Shown here: one piece after another, positions 18,149 to 26,076 of the stretch
Position numbering within the stretch: position 1 is the first letter of the stretch
Layout: each line of letters begins with the position of its first letter
Source of the DNA: an uncultured Flavihumibacter sp.
GTDB lineage: Bacteria > Bacteroidota > Bacteroidia > Chitinophagales > Chitinophagaceae
DNA: 42,752 nt
NCBI GenBank assembly: GCA_946482545.1
Contig: CAMLRX010000029.1
Location: 1 to 42,752 of the forward strand
Direction: 5' to 3'
Translations under genes and position numbers: made by a program
The notes under the pieces: generated by a model
Told to the model about the DNA's origin: nothing
Databases searched by the model: none
The model's input: the letters and a program-made list of their open reading frames with translations, nothing else

Positions 18149-20803
18149 TTATTTCACCAGTACGGCGGTTCCTTTCCGGAACACTTTTTTACCGGTATAA
18201 TCCACGCCGTCGGCCTGCCAAACAAACGTGCCGGTACTTTGTTGTTTCCCGTTTATTTTTCCGTCCCAGCCTGCGGAAGGAGTGGAGGTACTGAAAACGA
18301 GTTGTCCCCACCGGTTATAAACCCGGAAATAATTAAACTGGGCTATCCCCACGGGGTATGCGCGGAAGATATCATTGTGGCCGTCGCCATTGGGAGAGAA
18401 TGCATTGGGAACGAAAATATCCGGCGCGGTCCTGAATACTTTTACAGACATGGTATCGTAGGCGTAACAGCCTTCGTTGGTGATTACTTTAACGCTATAA
18501 GTCTGATCAGCGGAAATATTTGCCACGGGATTGAATATGCGCGTATTGCTCAGGCCCAGTGGCGGGTCCCATTCATAAATAGCGCCTCCTGTGGCGGTGA
18601 GCAGGAGCGGCTGTCCTACTACAATAGCGGTATCATTTCCTGCGAAAGCAGGTACCGGTGGAATAACGGTAACAAGTGCGGTATCCGTAACTGGTTTCAG
18701 GCAGCCTGTAAGGTATTGCGCGGTGAGGTAATATTCGCTGGTGGTGGCCGGAAATGCGGTAGGCGTAAGGGTATTTGCATTCAATAATGTTGAAGCCGGA
18801 CTCCAGGAGAACCGGTCGGCGTTGTGCGTTCCCGTTAATAATACAAGTGAATCGGTACAAATAACATGGTCCTGCCCGGCGCTCACAATGGGATATGGAA
18901 ATCCAAATACGGTTACTTCATCTGTGGCAGTGCATTTGCCTATACTGCCGGTTACCTGGTAGGTGGTAACTGCTGCTACCGGCGTAGCCACGGGATTTTT
19001 GACATTGTCCCTGTCGAGGGTGCCGGCCGGTGCCCAGAGAAAGTACAGCGCATCCGTTTCTGGTTTCAGTATAAGATCATCTGTAAGGCAGATGGTGGTA
19101 TCGTTTCCTGCGTAAAGGGTTACAAAATCGACCACGTTCACTTTTACGGAATCCTGTGCCTTGCAGCCGAGGTAATCAAGGTCCACAATATAGGTAGTGG
19201 TTACATCAGGGGAAACAAGCGGCTCCGCCACCGTGAGATCGCTGATCATATAGTTGGGCGACCAGGTATAGGTTCCCGGACCGTTCATCCGGAGTTGGAG
19301 GGTATCAATACTACAGATCAGTGTATCCCGGAAGCCGAGTTGTACAATAGGTTTATCGGGGAGGTCGAAAGTTTGGTAAAGTGTGTCCAGGCAACCCTTA
19401 TCGTTGCCCGAAATGAGCATGACATTTCTGGAGCCTGGTGTATTGTATTTGTAATTGGGGTTTTGTTGGGAAGAAATATCTGTGGTGGTGGAAAGATCTC
19501 CGAAGTCCCATTTCCAGGAGTTTACAGCTCCATGCTGGGAAACCGTGCGGTCAATAAACCTGACGGGAATATCCACGCAACCTTCCACTATTTCGAAATC
19601 GGTTTTAAAGCCCGGGTAAACGCCAAGCGTGGTGGTGGCAGAGTCGGAACAGTCTCCATTTCTGTTAATGACCAGTTTAACGGTGTACTGGCCTGCACTT
19701 GGGAATACGAAAGTTGGCGTTGGGTTGGTGGATGGTGTGGAACCAGGTACGCCAAAATCCCAGTAATAGGTCCGGATAAGTGGTGAGTTGGAGAGATTAC
19801 TGAATGTGTATGACAACCCATCGCAGGTGACCGCATTGATTGGGAGATCAGCGTCGGCGATCTGGCAGGCCGTTACTTTTAATATGAAATCTTTTCTATG
19901 CGTGCTGATGATGTTGCCGTTTCTTCTTTCTGTAATACATACGTTCACTACGAAGTAGGAAACGCCGTTCGGACGAATATTCCCTCCTGTTGGCGCTATG
20001 CCGGATATGATACCTGTAGCGTTATTGATGGAAACATTATTTCCCAAAGGACTGGCTCCGCTGTAGCCTGCCTGGTAGGAGAGGTTTTCGTATTGGGAGG
20101 GTGAAGACGGCGCCGATTCATTGGCGTTTCCCTTGTTGCCGCTTCCGTAAGCCGAGCAGAATTCGTAACTCAGGTCATCGCCATCCGGGTCAGTGGCGGA
20201 GAAGTCCAGTGTAAGGTTGTTACCCCTGCACACCAGAGAAGCGTCGTTCAATGCAAAAACAGGGCTGGAATTTACTTCGTTAGCGCCAAGTGTATTGGTG
20301 CCTGGAATCCTGGCAACATAAGTTGCACCGGGCGACCTGGTATCCGAAGAGCCGTTAGCGATAGTATTGCTGATCTGATCTATACGGCAACAAGTCTGGT
20401 ATGCAATAGTATAACCAAATTGGTTGCGCGGAAGGTCGCGGGTGAACGTAAAATAACCCACGTCGTAACACACGCGCGGAGCATTAATGATACAGGGCGA
20501 TGGGTTCGTGAGAGAAAGGCGGTCTTGTTTGGTCCTGGCAACAGTTATGGGTATAACGGTGCTGTATGCGCCATTGGCAAGGTTCTCGAAAACGCCAATG
20601 ATAACACTTGTTGGCATATCCGCCACATTGGTTCCTCCGGCGTCACAATCCCTGAAAAGGCGAAGGGTGATTTCATACCGGAGACTTCCATTGGCACCCG
20701 GACCAATATACTTATAGAACATTTCACCCCCCGAAATATGGGCGGCGAAACTTATGATACTCAGCAGCGTCAAAACACCGGTTCCAATCAGTTTTTTCAT
20801 CAT
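18149..20803 (-). CDS. T9SS type B secreted protein with PKD domains (gliding motility-associated C-terminal domain), paralogue 1
   Basis: An 884-residue paralogue of the downstream gene with the same order of parts. It has a signal peptide (MMKKLIGTGVLTLLSIISFA), an N-terminal domain opening HISGGEMFYKYIGPG with the same Cys pattern, PKD-like domains with WDFG, Ig-like modules and the type B C-terminal domain starting DIFVPNAFSPNGDGHND. A GTG at 20818 overlaps the hydrolase stop as GTGA and would add five residues (coupled start). The ATG at 20803 gives a standard signal peptide, so both are possible. Exported through SprA by inference. The tandem pair has diverged in the middle modules while keeping both ends. 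Confidence 0.9.
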   Translation of the reverse strand: MMKKLIGTGVLTLLSIISFAAHISGGEMFYKYIGPGANGSLRYEITLRLFRDCDAGGTNVADMPTSVIIGVFENLANGAYSTVIPITVARTKQDRLSLTNPSPCIINAPRVCYDVGYFTFTRDLPRNQFGYTIAYQTCCRIDQISNTIANGSSDTRSPGATYVARIPGTNTLGANEVNSSPVFALNDASLVCRGNNLTLDFSATDPDGDDLSYEFCSAYGSGNKGNANESAPSSPSQYENLSYQAGYSGASPLGNNVSINNATGIISGIAPTGGNIRPNGVSYFVVNVCITERRNGNIISTHRKDFILKVTACQIADADLPINAVTCDGLSYTFSNLSNSPLIRTYYWDFGVPGSTPSTNPTPTFVFPSAGQYTVKLVINRNGDCSDSATTTLGVYPGFKTDFEIVEGCVDIPVRFIDRTVSQHGAVNSWKWDFGDLSTTTDISSQQNPNYKYNTPGSRNVMLISGNDKGCLDTLYQTFDLPDKPIVQLGFRDTLICSIDTLQLRMNGPGTYTWSPNYMISDLTVAEPLVSPDVTTTYIVDLDYLGCKAQDSVKVNVVDFVTLYAGNDTTICLTDDLILKPETDALYFLWAPAGTLDRDNVKNPVATPVAAVTTYQVTGSIGKCTATDEVTVFGFPYPIVSAGQDHVICTDSLVLLTGTHNADRFSWSPASTLLNANTLTPTAFPATTSEYYLTAQYLTGCLKPVTDTALVTVIPPVPAFAGNDTAIVVGQPLLLTATGGAIYEWDPPLGLSNTRIFNPVANISADQTYSVKVITNEGCYAYDTMSVKVFRTAPDIFVPNAFSPNGDGHNDIFRAYPVGIAQFNYFRVYNRWGQLVFSTSTPSAGWDGKINGKQQSTGTFVWQADGVDYTGKKVFRKGTAVLVK

Positions 20804-20814
20804 CTCTGTTAGAG

Positions 20815-21627
20815 TCACTCCTTATAAACGGCAATTTCCCGCAAAAATTTCTCCAGAATGGCCATGCTCTTTTCTTTTTCTTCAAACATGCCCATGTGCG
20901 CCGACGATTCCAGTATTTCGATGTAGGAAACCGCCGGAAGATAAGTTTGCGGTAATGTATCTGTAAAGGATACAGCCTGGTCCTTTTTCCCGAGGATGAA
21001 CAGCACCGGTACGGTCGCATTTTTCAAAACTTCGGTTCTGTCCGGTCTCGCGACCATTGATTCATAATACTGTATCAACGCTGCATCGGTAAACGTTTTT
21101 CCGTAATCGAGTATCCGCTGGACCATTTCCGGGTGATGCTCGCGGTATTCCGGGGTAAAAAGATTCGGTGTGGATTGTTTAAGAAAAGCAGCAGATCCGT
21201 TGTTTTCAATAAAACGGATGCCTTTCAGGCGGGCCTCAGCTTTTTCTTCACTGTCGGCCAGTGCGGTGGAATGGAAAAGGCCAAACCCAGTTAGTTTACC
21301 AGGATATTTCTCCGCGTATGCCAGCGTAATGTAGCCGCCCATACTATGCCCGACCATAGCGAACGAGGCAATTTTTTCATGCGCTACTATGGTGTGAATC
21401 GCTTCAGCATAATCATCTATGGAAGAGAGGGCAGGGTTTAAGGGAGAATGCCCGCTTCCCGGCACATCAGGAAATATGACGGTGAAGTTCTTACTGAGTT
21501 GCTGAATGGTTTCCTTCCAGATATGATGGTCCTCTCCAAAACCATGTACCAGCATGACCACCGGACCTTCGCCCGTTCTGCCGTAAAAAACAGGCTGTCC
21601 TTTGAATGGAATTTCGTTTCTGACCAT
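20815..21627 (-). CDS. alpha/beta hydrolase
   Basis: A 270-residue alpha/beta-hydrolase-fold protein. The oxyanion segment is HGFG (28-31), the nucleophile Ser95 is in GHSMGG, the acid Asp is in the LGKKDQAV strand end and the His in ESSAHMGMFE. It has no signal peptide, so it should be cytoplasmic. The substrate cannot be read from sequence; the family ranges from esterases to C-C bond hydrolases. It lies 5 nt after lnt and its stop overlaps a possible GTG start of the next gene by 4 nt, so it is embedded in the lnt operon. Confidence 0.85.
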   Translation of the reverse strand: MVRNEIPFKGQPVFYGRTGEGPVVMLVHGFGEDHHIWKETIQQLSKNFTVIFPDVPGSGHSPLNPALSSIDDYAEAIHTIVAHEKIASFAMVGHSMGGYITLAYAEKYPGKLTGFGLFHSTALADSEEKAEARLKGIRFIENNGSAAFLKQSTPNLFTPEYREHHPEMVQRILDYGKTFTDAALIQYYESMVARPDRTEVLKNATVPVLFILGKKDQAVSFTDTLPQTYLPAVSYIEILESSAHMGMFEEKEKSMAILEKFLREIAVYKE

Positions 21628-21632
21628 GGGCG

Positions 21633-23216
21633 TTATTTTAATGCGTGGTTTTTGATGGTGAAACTGGCAATAAGCAGAGTGGCCAGCAGAAGGAGTGCTG
21701 CTTTCGATAATACATCGCCGTACCTGGAAAAGAAGGTAAGCGTTTGTGATGGATAAATTTGTTGTTTTATGGCGGACGGCTCGTCCCAGGGTTGGGGTTG
21801 AAAGATATTTCCTAGCGGGTCAATGAAGCACGAGATACCTGTATTGGCGCTTCTCGCCACCCACCTTCTGTTTTCTATGGCGCGTAGCCGCGCATATTGC
21901 ATGTGTTGTTTGTACCCGGGCGTATTGCCCCACCATCCATCGTTGGTGATGATGGCGATGATATTGGCACCGTTTCGGGCATAACTGGCCATGAACTCAC
22001 CGTAAACGCTTTCGTAGCAGATCGAAGGGGCGATCTTAAAAAAGTCGTCTTCATTTCCTAAAACAGTTCTTTCTTCCTGACTGCCGTAAGTACCCGCGAT
22101 ACCACCAAACTCCCCGGCAAGTGAAGCCATAAACCCGAGCCATGACGGGATCATTTCCACGCCGGGTACCAGCCTGGATTTGTGGTACAACTGAATGGAG
22201 GTGTCCTGGTGTATCAGTGCCCCCGAATTAAAAGCCTCATAATACTGATCGGTTTCCCCCAGCCGACGGACGCTCAGTGTTTTGGGCGCATCCTTCGGAA
22301 GTCTCCTGTACCCATCGATGCCGGTAAATAGTGTTACCCCGGGGTGCCGTTGGAGGAAATCGTACACCGGATAAAAGAAATAGTTCTGCTTCAGTTCTTC
22401 TTCCCATGCCTGCACCGGGATAGCTGTTTCCGGCCATATCACCAGTTCCGTATTTTCATCGATCAGCGATTCACTCAACCGGATCAGTTGTTGTATCTGC
22501 ATCTCCTGGGTGCCCGCAAGGAATTTTTCTTCGTAGGGATCGATGTTGGGTTGCACCACAACTACATCGCGGGCTTCCTGTTTCATTATTCCTGCTCTCC
22601 ATTGAAGGATCGAAAAAGATAAAATCAGTGGTACCAATAATGTGGCTGCCGCAGCGATGGATATCCTTCGGAATCCAGTTTCAGCCGTAAGCAGCCTGAA
22701 CAACAGGAGGTTTACCAGCAACACCCAGCACGAGCCTCCGCTGGTGCCGGTTATTTCATACCATTGCACCCAGTCGGGCTGTGTGGCAAATACATTTCCG
22801 AGCGTCATCCAGGGCCAACTGAGTCCCCAGTTCTGTAAGTGAAAATACTCCATACTTAACCACGCCAGTAACCAGGCATATCCTCCCCAGTTTGTTCCCT
22901 TTCTTTTTAGTACGATGTGGTAAATGAACCAGGGAAACAGCATCACCAGGGTATTCACCAGTACTGCAGCCACTACGCCAATGCCGCTCGCGTTCCATAT
23001 CCACCAGGTGGTGAGGCCGTTCCAAACCGCCAGCGCGAGTGCAGCGTATAACATGAACCTGCGTCGTGAAGGCGTGACGGTGCCCAGGTACAATAAAGGA
23101 ATGAATCCAAAAAATACCAGGAAGCTAAGTGGGGAAACCGGCCAGGCGGCCCATAATAACAGGGCAGCAACCAGTGAATGGCCCCATACGGGGAAAGTGG
23201 AAAACTGTTTTTTCAT
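21633..23216 (-). CDS. lnt: apolipoprotein N-acyltransferase (Lnt)
   Basis: Lnt adds the third acyl chain to the N-terminal cysteine of lipoproteins at the periplasmic face of the inner membrane. The 527-residue protein has an N-terminal block of about six to seven membrane segments (residues 14-205), a nitrilase-like periplasmic domain and a final C-terminal membrane helix. The catalytic triad is visible as Glu263 (WPETAIP), Lys346 (YHKSRLVPG) and Cys400 (SICYESVYGE). It is the first gene of the run leading to the T9SS substrates. A guaB terminator lies upstream, so lnt should have its own promoter in 23217-23278, but no clear TAnnTTTG box is seen there. Confidence 0.94.
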   Translation of the reverse strand: MKKQFSTFPVWGHSLVAALLLWAAWPVSPLSFLVFFGFIPLLYLGTVTPSRRRFMLYAALALAVWNGLTTWWIWNASGIGVVAAVLVNTLVMLFPWFIYHIVLKRKGTNWGGYAWLLAWLSMEYFHLQNWGLSWPWMTLGNVFATQPDWVQWYEITGTSGGSCWVLLVNLLLFRLLTAETGFRRISIAAAATLLVPLILSFSILQWRAGIMKQEARDVVVVQPNIDPYEEKFLAGTQEMQIQQLIRLSESLIDENTELVIWPETAIPVQAWEEELKQNYFFYPVYDFLQRHPGVTLFTGIDGYRRLPKDAPKTLSVRRLGETDQYYEAFNSGALIHQDTSIQLYHKSRLVPGVEMIPSWLGFMASLAGEFGGIAGTYGSQEERTVLGNEDDFFKIAPSICYESVYGEFMASYARNGANIIAIITNDGWWGNTPGYKQHMQYARLRAIENRRWVARSANTGISCFIDPLGNIFQPQPWDEPSAIKQQIYPSQTLTFFSRYGDVLSKAALLLLATLLIASFTIKNHALK

Positions 23217-23278
23217 TGCAGGAAAATGGAAATTAAAGAAATCTGGGGATTGACGGTTCTTTTTCCAGCCTTAAACAA

Positions 23279-23314
23279 AAGGGAGGATGTATCCATTCAG
23301 ACGCATCCTCCCTT
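23279..23314 (-). terminator. rho-independent terminator of guaB
   Basis: A perfect 11-bp stem (AAGGGAGGATG / CATCCTCCCTT) with a 14-nt loop, followed on the minus strand by a short T-rich tract (TTTTGTTT across the end of the arm). It lies 20 nt beyond the guaB stop. Confidence 0.8.
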
Positions 23315-23334
23315 CGTTTTGTACACCACAGCCT

Positions 23335-24831
23335 TTATTTTCTGCTGTAGTTGGGAGATTCTTTTGTTATTTCCACATCGTGCGCGTGGCTCTCGCGCAT
23401 ACCTGCGTTGGTGATTTTCACGAAGGTCGCGTTCTGAAGCGCTTTAATGTCTTTAGAACCGGTGTAGCCCATTCCTGCACGCAATCCACCCACGAATTGC
23501 GCTACCACTTCATTCAGGTTGCCTTTGTAAGCGATGCGTCCTTCGATCCCCTCAGGCACCAGCTTCTTAATGCCGTCTTCCATATCCTGGAAATAACGGT
23601 CGCTGCTTCCCTGCTGCATGGCGCCGATTGAGCCCATGCCCCTGTATTCTTTAAATTTCCTGCCTTCATAAATGATGGTTTCTCCCGGACTTTCTTCTGT
23701 TCCCGCAAAAACACTACCCATCATCACTACATTGGCGCCTGCTGAAAGTGCTTTCACCATATCTCCGGTATAACGGATACCACCATCCGCGATTACCGGA
23801 ATGCCTTTTGCTTTCAGCGCCGATGCCGCTTCCATGATAGCGGTCAGTTGCGGTACGCCTGCTCCGGCCACAATGCGGGTGGTGCATATAGAACCTGGTC
23901 CAATACCTACTTTAACGGCATCCGCTCCTGCATCTGCAAGCGCTTTCGCGCCAGCGGCCGTTGCGATGTTGCCAGCGATTACCTGCAATCCTTTAAAGTT
24001 TTTCTTCAACGACTTTAACGCGTTGATTACGCCAATATGGTGACCGTGCGCGCTATCCAGGCTCACCACATCCACACCAACCTGTTGCAGGGCGGCGGCG
24101 CGGTCGTGAAGGTCTTTGGTAATGCCGAGCGCCGCACCCACCAGTAACCTGCCGTATCCATCTTTCACCGCATTGGGGTTATTGATAAGCTGAAGGATAT
24201 CGCGGTAGGTGATCAATCCTATCAGTCGGCCCTGTTTGTTGACAACTGGAAGTTTTTCAATCTTATACTGACGGAGAATCTGTCCCGCTTTTTTCATATC
24301 TGTACCTTCGGGTGCGGTGATGAGGTTTTCCTTTGTCATCACTTCTTTCACTTTTCTCCGTTTGTCGGTTTCGAAGCGCAGGTCCCTGTTGGTGAGGATA
24401 CCCACCAGTTTTTCTTTTGTATCGGTAATGGGAATACCACCGATCTTATTTTCTTTCATCAGCCTTAATGCGTCGGCGATGGTCGCGTCTTCATGTAAGG
24501 TAACGGGATCAATGATGAGGCCGCTTTCACTTCTTTTTACTTTTCTCACATGTTCGGCCTGCTTTTCCACGCTCATGTTCTTGTGGAGAATGCCCAGACC
24601 ACCTTCTCTTGCCAGCGCTATGGCCAGCGTGGCTTCCGTAACGGTATCCATTGCTGCGGAGAGCATGGGAATGTTGAGTGTGATGGATTTTGTGAGTTTG
24701 CTGCGGATGTCGGCTTCCCGTGGAAGTACTTCAGAAAAACCTGGAGCCAGGAGCACATCATCAAATGTAAGTCCCTCACCAAAGAAGCGGGAGGTGATAC
24801 TTTTTGCCGTGGAGTTGTTTATTCTTGCCAT
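23335..24831 (-). CDS. guaB: IMP dehydrogenase (GuaB)
   Basis: GuaB oxidises IMP to XMP with NAD, the committed step to GMP. The 498-residue protein has the (beta/alpha)8 catalytic domain interrupted by two CBS domains (about residues 105-220). The active-site loop [10 protein letters not shown] contains Cys316. NAD/IMP contacts include DSAHGHH and the [10 protein letters not shown] segment. I chose the ATG at 24831 over a TTG two codons upstream. The -7 box ends 3 nt before this ATG, and no other in-frame ATG lies within the first 50 codons. It is monocistronic, with its own promoter and a strong terminator. Confidence 0.96.
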   Translation of the reverse strand: MARINNSTAKSITSRFFGEGLTFDDVLLAPGFSEVLPREADIRSKLTKSITLNIPMLSAAMDTVTEATLAIALAREGGLGILHKNMSVEKQAEHVRKVKRSESGLIIDPVTLHEDATIADALRLMKENKIGGIPITDTKEKLVGILTNRDLRFETDKRRKVKEVMTKENLITAPEGTDMKKAGQILRQYKIEKLPVVNKQGRLIGLITYRDILQLINNPNAVKDGYGRLLVGAALGITKDLHDRAAALQQVGVDVVSLDSAHGHHIGVINALKSLKKNFKGLQVIAGNIATAAGAKALADAGADAVKVGIGPGSICTTRIVAGAGVPQLTAIMEAASALKAKGIPVIADGGIRYTGDMVKALSAGANVVMMGSVFAGTEESPGETIIYEGRKFKEYRGMGSIGAMQQGSSDRYFQDMEDGIKKLVPEGIEGRIAYKGNLNEVVAQFVGGLRAGMGYTGSKDIKALQNATFVKITNAGMRESHAHDVEITKESPNYSRK

Positions 24832-24834
24832 GTG

Positions 24835-24867
24835 CAAAGATAGCGTACCACGTCCCTAGCTTCCAAA
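24835..24867 (-). promoter_or_regulatory. consensus Bacteroidota promoter of guaB (TTTG-N21-TATCTTTG)
   Basis: On the minus strand TTTG (24864-24867) is followed after 21 nt by TATCTTTG (24835-24842), an exact -33/-7 pair. The -7 box ends 3 nt before the guaB ATG, so the transcript probably begins at or beside the start codon. Confidence 0.75.
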
Positions 24868-24875
24868 TGAAATTT

Positions 24876-25994
24876 TTATGGCCCGCTTAATTTGTATGTT
24901 TTTCCGGGCAGCGAAACAACTATCCCTTTCATTTCCAATTGCAAAAGTACCGCCGAGACCTTTCCCGCGCTCATGTTCGCAAAGCCGCCCACCACATCTG
25001 CATGTACGATGCCTTTTTCTTTTAAAATGGCCGTCACCGATAATTCCTGTTCATCCATTTCGGGGAAAAAACTGGGCTGCACCGGAGTTGTCATTTTTCC
25101 AGAAATATCCCAGGACATGCACCTGACCACATCTTCGGCGGAATGGATCAGTTGTGCTGTTTGCCGCGCTATCAGCATATTGCATCCCCTGCTTTTTTCA
25201 TCATGAATCCTTCCCGGAAATGCAAACACATCCCGGTGATAACCCTGGGCAAGTTCCGCTGTAATGATGCTGCCGCCTTTTTCCCCGGTCTCCACAACAA
25301 TCGTGGCATCCGCCATACCCGCCACGATCCTGTTCCTGCTCGGGAAATGATGTTTTTCAGGTTGTATGCCCGGACCAAACTCCGTTAATAATCCACCGCC
25401 ATTTAAAATGCGTTTGGAAAGTTCGTAATGTTCCGAAGGATAAATCACATCTGGGCCGCTCGCCATTACCGCGACTGTATTTAATCCATGCCTTAATGCT
25501 TCCTGGTGTGCGATGCCGTCTATGCCATAAGCCAATCCGCTGATCACCAGCACCTGCTGACGTGCCAGATCCTGGACCAACTGTTCTGTAAGTTGTTTGC
25601 CATACCGCGTATGGTTGCGCGTTCCGATGATGCTGATGGCCCGGGCCGCATTCAGGTCGCAGTTGCCCCGGAAGTATAATATGGTGGGCGGATCATAACA
25701 ATGTGTGAGCCTCCGGGGATAAGCCGGATGAGTGAGGAAAAGCGTGCTTATATTTTTTCTTTCCAGCGATTCGATGATGGCGGCCATCTTCCTGAAATCC
25801 GTAAAACCCTTGATAATGCCTGCTCTTCTGCGGCCCACACCTTCTGTTCTTTCCAATTCTTTCATTGATGCCCGGAACACCTGTTCCGCGGAACCAAACT
25901 GCTGGATCAGTAACCTCGCCACCACTTTCCCAATTGCCGGCAATGTGGCCAGCGCCATTTCAAAAACATTCACACACGGATTCATAACGCACAT
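24876..25994 (-). CDS. dprA: DNA-processing protein DprA
   Basis: DprA protects incoming single-stranded DNA during natural transformation and loads RecA. The 372-residue protein has an N-terminal helix-hairpin-helix-like region (about 10-75, with TEGVGRRRAGIIKGF), then the Rossmann-like DprA core with SIIGTRNHTRYG, SGLAYGIDGIAH, SRNRIVAGMADATIVVE and EKGGSIITAELAQ. A C-terminal winged-helix-like region ends the protein. A second ATG three codons in (25985) is equally possible. No comEC or pilus genes are in this window. The only other competence-like hint is the HhH protein at 30587. Confidence 0.94.
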   Translation of the reverse strand: MCVMNPCVNVFEMALATLPAIGKVVARLLIQQFGSAEQVFRASMKELERTEGVGRRRAGIIKGFTDFRKMAAIIESLERKNISTLFLTHPAYPRRLTHCYDPPTILYFRGNCDLNAARAISIIGTRNHTRYGKQLTEQLVQDLARQQVLVISGLAYGIDGIAHQEALRHGLNTVAVMASGPDVIYPSEHYELSKRILNGGGLLTEFGPGIQPEKHHFPSRNRIVAGMADATIVVETGEKGGSIITAELAQGYHRDVFAFPGRIHDEKSRGCNMLIARQTAQLIHSAEDVVRCMSWDISGKMTTPVQPSFFPEMDEQELSVTAILKEKGIVHADVVGGFANMSAGKVSAVLLQLEMKGIVVSLPGKTYKLSGP

Positions 25995-26030
25995 TTATAA
26001 CTGCAAGCTACAGTATGCGTCGGCATCCGG

Positions 26031-26073
26031 CAATAGGTGAAATCACCGTTTTGCTGCGTTTTTTCACCTATTG
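26031..26073 (-). terminator. 12-bp stem-loop between the OmpA-like gene and dprA
   Basis: A perfect 12-bp inverted repeat (CAATAGGTGAAA at 26031-26042 and TTTCACCTATTG at 26062-26073) with a 19-nt loop. It begins 4 nt beyond the OmpA-like stop codon. No T-run follows on the minus strand, so it could also be a protein-binding site. Confidence 0.5.
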
Positions 26074-26076
26074 AAA

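Noticed and set aside
18866..19786. 306-codon antisense open frame over the T9SS substrate gene
   Set aside because: Shadow of a Val/Thr-rich repeat protein; no promoter or family signature.
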